Positions 52,223 to 60,624 of a stretch of 64,000 nucleotides of DNA are shown in pieces (the stretch's first letter is position 1; every line of letters begins with the position of its first letter). Made by a program: the position numbers and the translations under genes. The notes beneath the pieces were generated by a model that was not told the DNA's origin, did not search any database, and worked only from the letters and a program-made list of their open reading frames with translations. Origin of the DNA: Hyphomicrobiales bacterium (GTDB lineage: Bacteria; Pseudomonadota; Alphaproteobacteria; Rhizobiales; Rhizobiaceae); assembly GCA_900466575.1 (NCBI GenBank), contig UBMP01000002.1:62001-126000 (forward strand). Direction: 5' to 3'.

Positions 52223-53293
52223 CTACTTCCCTATCTCCTGGCTGCGATCGACATAGTTGCGGACGATCACCTCGCGGCCGCCGATCTCGACGGTTTCGTC
52301 CTTCGTCAGGCGCGGCAGGTAGCAGCGGCGGCAGACTTCGCTCTTGAGGAAGCCCTGGCGTTCCTTGTGCAGCGCGCGCACGGCATTCATCTTCTCGCCG
52401 TGCCAGATCGCATGCACGCTTTCCTTATTGGCGTCGCCGATGACTTCGCGGTTTTCCTCGTCGTTGGAGCATTTCATGACCAGCCCGTCGGCGCCGATCA
52501 CGAGGCGCTGATATTGTTGCGGGCAGGAAAAGTCGTCGAGATACTCGATATCCGTGTCGTTGCCCAGATAGTCGATCAGCGGGTTGAACGCGACAAGATC
52601 GACATATGGCGCGAATGTCTCGTAGTAGAGGTCCGGGTTTTCGCGAATGGCAGGCCAGATGCCCTGGATCTTGATGACCGGGCGATGCAGCCCGTGCTCG
52701 TCCTTGTACTGCTTGATATCCTTGATCTTCTGCAGCAGCGCGTCGAACTTGATCGGCTTTCTGATCTTTTCATAGGTCTCGCCGACGCCGTCGATGGAAA
52801 TGGTGATCCAGTCGATGCCGGCATCCGCAATCGCCGCGAAGTAGTCGCGGTTGAGCTTGAAGCCGTGCGTCAGCGTCGAGACTTCCTTGATCCCGTGGTC
52901 CTTTGCATAGCGAACGCAATCGGCAAAGCGCTTGTGAAGCGTTGCTTCGCCGCGCAGCGAGAGCCGGATCGCAGGAACCTTGCCGCCGATTTCATCGATG
53001 ATCCGGGTATAGAGGTCCCAGTCCATCCGCGTCGTGTTCACATTCTTCTTGAACTCGTCACTGATCGTGTAGCACATCGGGCAACGCAGATTACAGATAG
53101 AGGCAAGCTCCAGATCTACGAGCAGCGGATATTCGGAAACGATCTGGTTCTTGGCAAATTCCGACCACTTGCGGCGGTAGTCGGCATAGTCCGCTTCCCA
53201 GCCTTCTCCACGATACCGCTCGAACGCATCTTCGCGTTCGGCCGAGTCCATGGAGTAGTTACCCTTGTTGATCGGGACGTTGCGAACCGTCAC
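52223..53293 (-). CDS. radical SAM protein (SPASM-type)
   Basis: The 356-residue protein has the radical SAM 4Fe-4S motif CNLRCPMC (C67, C71, C74) and a C-terminal cysteine-rich region (C in FSCPQQY, KCSNDE, VCRRCYLP) typical of SPASM/twitch auxiliary clusters. It generates a 5'-deoxyadenosyl radical to modify a substrate. In a glycan locus it could dehydrogenate, epimerise or deoxygenate a nucleotide sugar, or modify a protein or lipid; no experimental precedent is known to me for this exact setting. The GTG start at 53293 has AAGGAG 7 bases upstream. It overlaps the SDR gene by 35 bases. Confidence 0.85.
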   Translation of the reverse strand: MTVRNVPINKGNYSMDSAEREDAFERYRGEGWEADYADYRRKWSEFAKNQIVSEYPLLVDLELASICNLRCPMCYTISDEFKKNVNTTRMDWDLYTRIIDEIGGKVPAIRLSLRGEATLHKRFADCVRYAKDHGIKEVSTLTHGFKLNRDYFAAIADAGIDWITISIDGVGETYEKIRKPIKFDALLQKIKDIKQYKDEHGLHRPVIKIQGIWPAIRENPDLYYETFAPYVDLVAFNPLIDYLGNDTDIEYLDDFSCPQQYQRLVIGADGLVMKCSNDEENREVIGDANKESVHAIWHGEKMNAVRALHKERQGFLKSEVCRRCYLPRLTKDETVEIGGREVIVRNYVDRSQEIGK

Positions 53294-54140
53294 GTGATTG
53301 CTCCTTCAGCATGATCCTGATGCCCGCCGGAAAATCAACCTGGGGGCGCCAATCCAGGATCTCGGCAGCGCGACCTATATCGGCCTGGACGTCAGTTATC
53401 TCATTGCGCCGTGTCAGGCAAGCCGAGGTCACCGGCAGTGCGGTTCCGCACACAGACTGCATCATCCCGATGATCTCGCCCACGGAGTGCGATTGCCCCG
53501 ACCCGATGTTGAATCTGTGAAACCCTTGGGGGGCATTTGCCGCCCGTACGAAAGCCTCGATCACATCATCAATGAAGACGAAATCGCGTCGCGGCGTCAG
53601 GTCCATGACCTTCACTTCCCCACCAGACACGATTTGTGACAAAAGGGTAGGGATCAGGAAATCACCACGCTGGCCGGGCCCGTAGACATTGAAAAGCCGC
53701 AAGACCGCGACGTCGATCTTTTCGTATTCAGACGCGAACGCGCACAATTGCTCGGCGAGATGCTTGGACATCGCGTAAGGATTATTAGGCTTGACCGGAT
53801 CCTCTTCGTGGATCGGCAGTCGTTCGGGAAGCCCGTAGATATAGGCGCTGGCGAGCACGAGCCGCGCCTCGTGCCGCTTGCACCAGGTCAGCGCATTCTG
53901 CGTGCCGACGACATTTGCGGTGACGAATCCGCCGGGATCGCGCCAGCTGTCGGGGACATAGGTCTTGCCGGCGAGGTGATAGAGCGTCCGCGCCGCCGGG
54001 AGTTCCTCCCAGAACAAGGGGTCTTCCATGCGACGGGCCGAGCGGCCGGCGGCGAAAATGTTCTGCCCGTCATGCGTCAGTCGTTCCACCAGCGCGCGGC
54101 CGATGAACCCGTCCGCGCCTGTTACGACCGCGTCAATCAT
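53259..54140 (-). CDS. SDR-family nucleotide-sugar reductase/epimerase
   Basis: The 293-residue SDR resembles GDP-4-keto-6-deoxymannose reductase and NAD-dependent epimerases. It has the Rossmann start VVTGADGFIGRALV, the AGKTY block and the catalytic YAMSK (with ASAYIYG upstream). It could reduce the 4-keto intermediate made by the LegB-like dehydratase encoded two genes upstream, which would give a 6-deoxy sugar; this is inference. It overlaps the nucleotidyltransferase gene by 8 bases and the radical SAM gene by 35. Confidence 0.82.
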   Translation of the reverse strand: MIDAVVTGADGFIGRALVERLTHDGQNIFAAGRSARRMEDPLFWEELPAARTLYHLAGKTYVPDSWRDPGGFVTANVVGTQNALTWCKRHEARLVLASAYIYGLPERLPIHEEDPVKPNNPYAMSKHLAEQLCAFASEYEKIDVAVLRLFNVYGPGQRGDFLIPTLLSQIVSGGEVKVMDLTPRRDFVFIDDVIEAFVRAANAPQGFHRFNIGSGQSHSVGEIIGMMQSVCGTALPVTSACLTRRNEITDVQADIGRAAEILDWRPQVDFPAGIRIMLKEQSRDGSQRPDQQG

Positions 54141-54846
54141 TCAGGAACCTGTGCCGCATCGTTTCGAACTCATCAATCGCCAGCGCATAATCGTCGGGTC
54201 TGCCGATGTCGAGCCAGTAGCCATCGAATTCGCGAACGGTCGCCGGGCGCCCCGCCGCCATGAGGTCAAGCATCAGTTGATCGAAGCCAAAGGCGCCGCG
54301 GCCCGGGATGAATTCCACGGCTGCGGCCGATACCATATAGACGCCCATGCTGACCTGATACTGGGCGACCGGCTTTTCGCGAAAGCCGACCAGCTTTCCG
54401 CTCTCGTCGGTGTCCAGCACGCCGTAATCGATCCTGTTCTCGCGCGTCTTGGCGGATATTGAGAAAATCGAGCCGCTGGCGACGTGCTCGTCATGGAACG
54501 ACGAGAAGTCGAGATCGGTCAGGATGTCTCCGTTCATCACCAGGAAATTCTCGGGCAGGTCTGAAATCAGCCGTAGCGGGCCCATAGTCCCCAGAGGCTC
54601 GCTCTCCAGCGAATAGTCTATCCGGACACCCCATTTCTCGCCATCCTGGAAGAACGCCTTGATGATCTCCGCCTGATGATTGACGGCAAGGGTGATGTGG
54701 TCGAAGCCCGCAGCGATCAGCTGCCGGACGATAACCTCGAGGATCGGATACTCGCCAATCGGCATCAGCGGCTTGGGCAGGACGACGGTATAGGGCCGCA
54801 GGCGCGTCCCCTTGCCTCCGGCGAGAATGACGGCACGTCTAGACAT
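54133..54846 (-). CDS. sugar-phosphate nucleotidyltransferase
   Basis: The 237-residue protein is a compact nucleotidyltransferase with the signature AGGKGTRLRPYT, PKPLMPIG, VMNGDILTDLD and DIGRPDDYALA. It resembles mannose- and glucosamine-1-phosphate transferases that form GDP-, UDP- or dTDP-sugars. In Campylobacter the legionaminate pathway starts with a guanylyltransferase of this class (PtmE), which fits the LegB-like gene next to it. The nucleotide is not predictable from sequence. It overlaps the legB gene by 8 bases. Confidence 0.85.
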   Translation of the reverse strand: MSRRAVILAGGKGTRLRPYTVVLPKPLMPIGEYPILEVIVRQLIAAGFDHITLAVNHQAEIIKAFFQDGEKWGVRIDYSLESEPLGTMGPLRLISDLPENFLVMNGDILTDLDFSSFHDEHVASGSIFSISAKTRENRIDYGVLDTDESGKLVGFREKPVAQYQVSMGVYMVSAAAVEFIPGRGAFGFDQLMLDLMAAGRPATVREFDGYWLDIGRPDDYALAIDEFETMRHRFLND

Positions 54847-55819
54847 TGAAAATATCCGCCTTGTATCGCGACAGGTTGTCTGGAACGCGGAGCCAGTCGA
54901 TCGTCGCCCTCAGCCCGTCTTCCAGGCTGAAGCGCGGCTGAAAGCCGGTGAGGGACTTGATCAGACGGTTGTCGCAGCAAAGCCGCTCGACCTCGCTAGC
55001 GGCGGGGCGCAGTCGCTGCTCGTCGCACTCGATTTCGACATCGACTCCAACGATTTTAGCGATCAATTCGACTGTGTCGCCGATCGAGATTTCCGTGCCG
55101 GAGCCGATGTTCACCGTCTGCCCGACGCAGCCTTGCGAAGTCGCCAATGCCAGGAAGCCGTCGCAAGTATCCTGGACGAAATTGAAGTCCCGTGTCGGAG
55201 AAAGCGCGCCGAGTTTCAGGGCGCGCTTGCCGCTCAGCAACTGGGTGATCACCGTCGGGATGACGGCGCGGGCCGATTGCCGCGGGCCATAGGTATTGAA
55301 GGGACGGGCAATCACGACCGGCATGTCGAAGCTTGCGTGGAAGCTGTAGGCCATGGCGTCGCTGCCGATCTTGGAGGCCGAGTAGGGCGACTGGGCCTGC
55401 AGCGGATGCTCTTCGGAAATCGGGACGAAGCGGGCGGTGCCGTAGACCTCGCTCGTGGAGGTCTGGATGAACCGCTCCACCCCGTTGTCAAGCGCGCCCT
55501 GCAAGAGGTTAAGCGTTCCGCCCACATTGGTGTCCACGTAACTTGAGGGCGCCTGGTAGGAGTAGGGGATCGCGATGAGGGCCGCGAGATGGAAGACGGT
55601 ATCTACACCCTTGGTCACATGGCGCATCTGCGCCGGGTCGCGGACATCGCCAAGTACCACCTCGAACTGGCCGGCAAATTCCGACCGGTCAAGCCAACCC
55701 CAGCTTGAGAAGGAATTGTACTGGCAAAGCGCGCGCACTTCCATGCCGGCGCGTACCAGCGTTTCGACTAGATGCGATCCGATAAAGCCATCGGCTCCCG
55801 TGACCAGCACTTTCTTCAT
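54839..55819 (-). CDS. LegB-like NDP-GlcNAc 4,6-dehydratase
   Basis: The 326-residue extended SDR closely fits the LegB dehydratase type, which forms an NDP-4-keto-6-deoxy-N-acetylhexosamine for legionaminate synthesis. Diagnostic blocks are VTGADGFIGSHLVETL, YNSFSSWGWLD, HLAALIAIPYSYQAP, STSEVYGTARFVPISEEHP and YSASK. The ATG at 55819 overlaps the wzt stop by 4 bases (ATGA). The frame is open to 55867 without similarity. Confidence 0.85.
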   Translation of the reverse strand: MKKVLVTGADGFIGSHLVETLVRAGMEVRALCQYNSFSSWGWLDRSEFAGQFEVVLGDVRDPAQMRHVTKGVDTVFHLAALIAIPYSYQAPSSYVDTNVGGTLNLLQGALDNGVERFIQTSTSEVYGTARFVPISEEHPLQAQSPYSASKIGSDAMAYSFHASFDMPVVIARPFNTYGPRQSARAVIPTVITQLLSGKRALKLGALSPTRDFNFVQDTCDGFLALATSQGCVGQTVNIGSGTEISIGDTVELIAKIVGVDVEIECDEQRLRPAASEVERLCCDNRLIKSLTGFQPRFSLEDGLRATIDWLRVPDNLSRYKADIFNV

Positions 55820-57135
55820 TTCAGAACACCATCTTTGTTGCGCATGTGAAGCTTCTGCACGTCCCATGGAAGCTGGATCGCAGAAATCGAAGGCTTCCTC
55901 TGCTGGCCGAGCATCTGGATGATACCGACATTATCCTCGACGTCGAAACGAACACCTTCAACGACGGAATATATCGAGAAGCGGCTCGAGATCCCGATTC
56001 GGAGATAATAGGTGCCAGTGTTCAGGAGGCAGGCGGGAACCCGCACGCGTGCGCGGTAAAGCCCGGCCTCTCGCGTACCCAGCCGCGTCGCCTCCAGCTC
56101 GGGGTCGGACAGGCTAACCACCGTCGTGTAACCGTCTTCCAGCATGATCTGCAGCCCCACCGAAAGACCGGACAGCGGCTCGCGCAATTCATACTCGACC
56201 TCGATCGAGAAGGGCTCCGTCAGTTCGACGGCGTCCTGGATCACCTCCGCATTGTCGAAAACGGAAACCTTCGTGATGACAGCCTTGCCATCCACCTCGG
56301 ACGGGTCGATCTCATAGCGCGATTTGCCGCCGGAACCCGGCCGATCCAGATAGGCCTTGATGACATCCGCCGTCTCGCCGCTCATCGCGACCTTGCCGTC
56401 TGCAAGGAGGATCGATTGCGGGCAAAGACTGCCCACCGCCGTCATGTTGTGACTGACGAAGATGATGGTGCGGCCGGCGCGGGTGACGTCCTGCATCCGG
56501 CCCATGCACTTGTTCTGGAAATTCACGTCGCCGACGGCAAGAACCTCGTCTACGAGCAGGATTTCGGGTTCGAGATGGGCTGCCACCGAAAAGGCGAGGC
56601 GGACATACATGCCGGACGAATACCGCTTGACCGGCGTGTCGATAAAGTCGCCGATCTCCGCGAATTCGACGATTTCCTCGAACTTTGACGTGACTTCTGA
56701 GCGGCTCATGCCGAGGATCGCACCGTTCAGATAGACATTTTCACGGCCGGTCAGTTCGGGGTGAAATCCGGTTCCCACTTCCAGCAGGCTCGCAATCCGG
56801 CCCTTGATCCCGATAAAGCCGGAGGTCGGCATGGTGATGCGAGACATCAGCTTCAGAAGGGTCGATTTCCCTGCACCGTTGTGGCCGACGATGCCGACGA
56901 TGTCGCCGTGCTTCACTTCGAAGGAAACGTCATCGAGCGCCCTGAAGATATCGCCGGTCAGGCGTGCTGCGCCATCGCTCCGGCGCGCGATGTCCGAGAC
57001 CGACTGATTAGGGTCCGGCAGATTGCGCAGCCGCGCCCACCAGCTTTGTAGGTCACGATACAGGGTTCCGTGGTTGATCACGCCCAGCTTGTAAAGCTTG
57101 CTAACATGCTCGGCTCGAATGACGATATCCTGCAT
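55816..57135 (-). CDS. wzt: O-antigen ABC exporter ATPase
   Basis: Wzt powers export of a finished, lipid-linked polysaccharide through Wzm. The 439-residue protein has an ABC ATPase domain (Walker A GHNGAGKST at residues 84-92; signature YSSGMYVRLAF; Walker B ILLVDEVLAVGD) and a C-terminal carbohydrate-binding Wzt domain from about 250 to 410 that usually recognises the terminal modification of the chain. Its presence predicts a capped polymer, in keeping with the methyltransferases nearby. The ATG at 57135 overlaps the wzm stop by one base (TGATG); the frame is open upstream to 57315 but covers the wzm gene. Confidence 0.93.
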   Translation of the reverse strand: MQDIVIRAEHVSKLYKLGVINHGTLYRDLQSWWARLRNLPDPNQSVSDIARRSDGAARLTGDIFRALDDVSFEVKHGDIVGIVGHNGAGKSTLLKLMSRITMPTSGFIGIKGRIASLLEVGTGFHPELTGRENVYLNGAILGMSRSEVTSKFEEIVEFAEIGDFIDTPVKRYSSGMYVRLAFSVAAHLEPEILLVDEVLAVGDVNFQNKCMGRMQDVTRAGRTIIFVSHNMTAVGSLCPQSILLADGKVAMSGETADVIKAYLDRPGSGGKSRYEIDPSEVDGKAVITKVSVFDNAEVIQDAVELTEPFSIEVEYELREPLSGLSVGLQIMLEDGYTTVVSLSDPELEATRLGTREAGLYRARVRVPACLLNTGTYYLRIGISSRFSIYSVVEGVRFDVEDNVGIIQMLGQQRKPSISAIQLPWDVQKLHMRNKDGVLK

Positions 57136-57995
57136 CAGACGGTATCCATCGCATTGGCCTCGGCGCGTGCAAAAAACAGCACACCGCAAAGCATCAGTCC
57201 GAGGGCGATCAGCGTGTTGGTCACGACCAGAGACCACGGCAGGGGGGGTGAGCTCAGGAGTGCCCAGCGGAACGACTGGATCGGCGTCGTCATCGGGTTG
57301 AGGTAATAGATCCACTGATATTTCTCAGGGATCTGTGAAAAGGGATAAACGATAGGCGTCGCGTACATCCACAGTTGCGCCATGAACCCGACGACATAGG
57401 CGAGGTCTCGATAGCGAACTGTCAGCGCCGAAACAATGAGGCCTGCGCCGACGCCGAGGATCGCGACATAGATCAGCAGAAAGGGCGTCAGGAAGACAAA
57501 GTAGAAGTTCCAGTTGATCGCCGCACCGCCCAGCCAGAGAATGAGGGCGACAGTCAGCAGGAGGCAGAACTGGATGAGGAACGCGACGATGCCGCTGAGC
57601 GCCACCGCAACCGGAACGACGAGCCTCGGAAAATAGACCTTTCCGAAGAGCGTGGCATTCTTCGAGAAGGTCTCCGAATTGTTGACGAGACAGGCAGAGA
57701 AGTAGTTCCACATGATCGTACCCGACATGTAGAAGACGAAGGGCGGCAGGTTGTCAGTCGACAGGTTCGCGATTTTGCCGAAGACGACATAATAGGTCAG
57801 CGCTGTCATCAGCGGCTGGACGATGTACCAGATGGGCCCGAGCACCGTCTGCTTATAGAAGGTCGAAAAATCGCGTTTGAAGAACATCCAGGCGAGCTCG
57901 CGGTAGCGCCAGATCAGGCCGATATCGACCTTGGTCGCCTTTGCCGGCGTGATGACGATGTCCCAGGTTTCGGTCTGCTTGCTGTCGCTGCTCAT
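57135..57995 (-). CDS. wzm: O-antigen ABC exporter permease
   Basis: The 286-residue ABC-2-type permease has six hydrophobic segments and family motifs YRELAWMFFKRDFSTFYKQTVLG near the N-terminus and YLNPMTTPIQSFRWALL near the C-terminus. Together with Wzt it moves the undecaprenyl-linked chain across the inner membrane. This marks block B as an ABC-dependent surface polysaccharide, most likely LPS O-antigen. The start overlaps the fdtB stop by 4 bases (ATGA). Confidence 0.93.
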   Translation of the reverse strand: MSSDSKQTETWDIVITPAKATKVDIGLIWRYRELAWMFFKRDFSTFYKQTVLGPIWYIVQPLMTALTYYVVFGKIANLSTDNLPPFVFYMSGTIMWNYFSACLVNNSETFSKNATLFGKVYFPRLVVPVAVALSGIVAFLIQFCLLLTVALILWLGGAAINWNFYFVFLTPFLLIYVAILGVGAGLIVSALTVRYRDLAYVVGFMAQLWMYATPIVYPFSQIPEKYQWIYYLNPMTTPIQSFRWALLSSPPLPWSLVVTNTLIALGLMLCGVLFFARAEANAMDTV

Positions 57996-59098
57996 GCCGT
58001 CGCCCTCAGGGCCGCGGGAATGGCTGCAAAGACCTCACAGACGCGGCAGATGTCGTGAGGCTCGTGCCCCGCCGAAATCGGCAGGCTGAGTTCCGTGGCA
58101 TGCAGTTCGTCAGCAATCGGATAGTCGCCCGTAAGGATGCCTTGCATGGCGCGCTGGCGGTGAGGGGCGATCGGGTAATGAACCTCGGTCTTCACGCCCT
58201 GTTCCAGAAGCCACTGCCGCAGAGCATCGCGCTGTGTCGTACGGATGCCGAAAATGTGGAACACGTCGTGTTCCGCCGCGCGACGCACGGGCTTGAGCAC
58301 CCAGTCGGGCAGGTTTTCGAAATAGATGTCGGCGAGCGCGCGCTTGTGCGCGGTGACTTCGTCCAGATGCTCCAGCTTGACGCGCAGGAATGCGGCCTGC
58401 ATTTCATCCAGCCGGGAGTTCAGGCCGAGATAGGCGTTTTCATACTTCTTCTTGGAGCCATAGTTGCGCAGATAGCGCAGCCTGTCGGCAAAAGCCTCGT
58501 CATGGGTGACGATCGCTCCGGCATCGCCGATCGCGCCGAGATTCTTTGTCGGGTAGAAACTGAAGCAGCCGGCAATCCCGAACGTTCCGGTCAGCTTGCC
58601 GTCATAGCGGGCACCATGCGATTGCGCGCAGTCCTCGATGACATGGAGGCCATGAGCCTCGGCAAATGCTGTGACTTCCGGCATCCGACAGGATTTGCCG
58701 AACAGATGCGTCACGCAGACGGCTTTCGTTCTCGGCGTGATGGCGCCGGCAAGGCGCTCGGGGTCGATATTGAACGTTTCGAGTTCCGGTTCGACGAGGA
58801 CAGGTCGATGACCGGCGCGCACGATTGCCAGGATCGTCGCGATATAGGTGTTGGAAGCCACCAGCACGTCGCTTTCGCGCGGCAGGTCGAGTGCTTCGAT
58901 CGACAGGATCAGTGCATCGAGCCCGTTTGCAACGCCGATGCAATGAGTGCTTTCGCAGTAGCTTGCGAACTCCGCTTCGAAGGACGACACCTCGGAACCG
59001 AGGATGTACCATCCCGAACGGAGCACGCGGCTCGCCGCCGCTTCCAGCTTTTCCATAACGGCCTGGTTGGACTTCGCCAGGCTTTCATATTCTATCAT
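57992..59098 (-). CDS. fdtB: DegT-family sugar aminotransferase (FdtB/QdtB-like)
   Basis: The 368-residue PLP enzyme should transaminate a keto-deoxy-sugar; FdtB and QdtB act at C3 of dTDP-3-keto-6-deoxyhexose. Marks are the PLP lysine in FYPTKNLGAIGDAG (K185), GVANGLDAL, EDCAQSHGA, and the C-terminal HVFHIFGIRTTQR-type region (DVFHIFGIRTTQRD). The adjacent fdtA-like gene and rmlA strongly suggest a dTDP-3-amino-3,6-dideoxyhexose (Fuc3N or Qui3N). No other aminotransferase is in the window. Start overlaps the fdtA stop by 4 bases (ATGA). Confidence 0.87.
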   Translation of the reverse strand: MIEYESLAKSNQAVMEKLEAAASRVLRSGWYILGSEVSSFEAEFASYCESTHCIGVANGLDALILSIEALDLPRESDVLVASNTYIATILAIVRAGHRPVLVEPELETFNIDPERLAGAITPRTKAVCVTHLFGKSCRMPEVTAFAEAHGLHVIEDCAQSHGARYDGKLTGTFGIAGCFSFYPTKNLGAIGDAGAIVTHDEAFADRLRYLRNYGSKKKYENAYLGLNSRLDEMQAAFLRVKLEHLDEVTAHKRALADIYFENLPDWVLKPVRRAAEHDVFHIFGIRTTQRDALRQWLLEQGVKTEVHYPIAPHRQRAMQGILTGDYPIADELHATELSLPISAGHEPHDICRVCEVFAAIPAALRATA

Positions 59099-59475
59099 TG
59101 TCCGGACACCTGGTAGGGTTCGTGAATATAGTCGTTCTTGTCGTACCCGTGAGAGGCGAAAACCATCAGGATGGCCCCGGGACCGAAGTCCATCGTATGC
59201 CAGTCTTTCGGCTCGACAATGAGGCAGGCATCGGGCGAGGAAAGGACGATGCTCTCCCGGTTATGGCCGTCGTCCATGTTGACGGTCACGGAACCCGAAA
59301 GTGCCACCAGCGCCTGCCGTGTGACATGATGGCGATGGCCGCCGCGTGTATTTCCATCCGCCCCATAGATCCAGAAACTTCTGCGAACCTCGAAAGGCAA
59401 CAGCCCGTCCAGCACCGTCAGGTGGCCGCGCGCATCCGCCATGGTGGGGAGTTTTATCAGTTCAAAAGCCGACAT
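59095..59475 (-). CDS. fdtA: FdtA/QdtA-like dTDP-sugar 3,4-ketoisomerase
   Basis: The 126-residue cupin belongs to the FdtA/WxcM group, which isomerises dTDP-4-keto-6-deoxyglucose to the 3-keto sugar. The characteristic loop RGGHRHH is at residues 44-50, and the family regions RGHLTVLDG and KDWHTMDFG are present. FdtA and QdtA yield different C4 stereochemistry (fucose or quinovose type), which I cannot separate by eye. The ATG at 59475 follows rmlA after 19 bases; the frame is open to 59508. Confidence 0.87.
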   Translation of the reverse strand: MSAFELIKLPTMADARGHLTVLDGLLPFEVRRSFWIYGADGNTRGGHRHHVTRQALVALSGSVTVNMDDGHNRESIVLSSPDACLIVEPKDWHTMDFGPGAILMVFASHGYDKNDYIHEPYQVSGQ

Positions 59476-59494
59476 GATCAGGTTTCCGTGCCCA

Positions 59495-60403
59495 TCATCT
59501 CTGCGCAAAATGCGGGTCTGGTTCGTTCACCAGGTTGACGAGATACTGCCCGTAGGAACTCTTAGCCAGGGGCGCGGCCAGCGCCAGAAGCTGTTCCGCA
59601 TCGATATAGCCGAGATGGTAGGCGATTTCCTCGGGGCAGGCGATTTTCAGACCCTGCCGGCGTTCGATCGTTGCAATGAATTGACCGGCTTCAAGAAGGG
59701 AATCATGCGTCCCCGTATCGAGCCACGCGTGTCCGCGTCCCAGCGCGGCCACGTTGAGCTTGCCGGCCGCCAGGTAATGCCGGTTGACATCAGTGATCTC
59801 GGTCTCTCCACGCGGCGAAGGCTTCAGGTTGGCCGCGACCTCCACGACGTCATTGTCATAGTAATAAAGCCCGGTCACCGCGAAATGCGATTTCGGCTTG
59901 GTCGGCTTTTCCTCCAGGCTGATGACGCGGCCCTGCTTGTCGAACTCCACCACGCCGTAGCGCTCGGGATCGTGAACCTTGTAGGCAAAGACGGTGGCGC
60001 CCTCGTGTTTCGCCGCCAGCGTCAGATCCTGGGTCAGAAGGTTCCCGTAGAAAATATTGTCGCCTAGAATGAGGGCGGTGGGATCGCGGCCAATGAAATC
60101 CCGGCCGATGGTGAAGGCCTGCGGGATGCCATCGGGTGAGGCTTGCACCGCATAGCTGAAATTCATTCCCCACTGGCTTCCATCGCCCAGCAGTTGCTCG
60201 AAACGAGGCGTGTCCAGTGGCGTCGAGATAATGAGGATATCGCGAATGCCGGACAGCATGAGCGTCGACAACGGATAATAGATCATCGGCTTATCGAAGA
60301 CGGGAAGCAATTGCTTGGACATGGCAAGCGTCGCCGGATGCAGACGCGTGCCGGACCCGCCGGCCAGCAATATGCCCTTACGTTTTGCGTTGATCTGCGG
60401 CAT
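59495..60403 (-). CDS. rmlA: glucose-1-phosphate thymidylyltransferase
   Basis: RmlA makes dTDP-glucose from glucose 1-phosphate and dTTP, the entry point to dTDP-deoxysugars. The 302-residue protein has the nucleotidyltransferase motif [39 protein letters not shown] and the dTTP-specific EEKPTKPKS block. It is the first gene of the 22-gene minus-strand block and drives both the fdtA/fdtB pathway and, with rmlB at 39934, other dTDP sugars. No rmlC or rmlD gene is present, so dTDP-rhamnose is not made from this window alone. Confidence 0.95.
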   Translation of the reverse strand: MPQINAKRKGILLAGGSGTRLHPATLAMSKQLLPVFDKPMIYYPLSTLMLSGIRDILIISTPLDTPRFEQLLGDGSQWGMNFSYAVQASPDGIPQAFTIGRDFIGRDPTALILGDNIFYGNLLTQDLTLAAKHEGATVFAYKVHDPERYGVVEFDKQGRVISLEEKPTKPKSHFAVTGLYYYDNDVVEVAANLKPSPRGETEITDVNRHYLAAGKLNVAALGRGHAWLDTGTHDSLLEAGQFIATIERRQGLKIACPEEIAYHLGYIDAEQLLALAAPLAKSSYGQYLVNLVNEPDPHFAQR

Positions 60404-60570
60404 CCAGCCAACTCCTTGTCGTGCAGCCGGGCCACTGGCGCCTGGCGCGGGCTGAGTTCATGCAGCCTCAATAATGGGAGCGTCCAGCACATGCAACAGC
60501 GCGAGGGGATAATATACTTCCATACGCACCGTCCCCCGTATTCCGCTCCAGGCAGTGTCGAACGCGACAT

Positions 60571-60598
60571 TTGTCTTTTGGCCGCAGTCTGCTATCAG
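60571..60598 (+). promoter_or_regulatory. weak candidate promoter of the plus-strand glycosyltransferase
   Basis: TTGTCT (60571-60576) and TATCAG (60593-60598) are 16 bases apart, 26 bases before the ATG at 60625. It is only a moderate match. The 221-base gap from 60404 must also hold the promoter for the minus-strand block, for which no clear pair is seen. Confidence 0.35.
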
Positions 60599-60624
60599 CA
60601 GCCCATTCCAAGTTTCCCGGCGAG

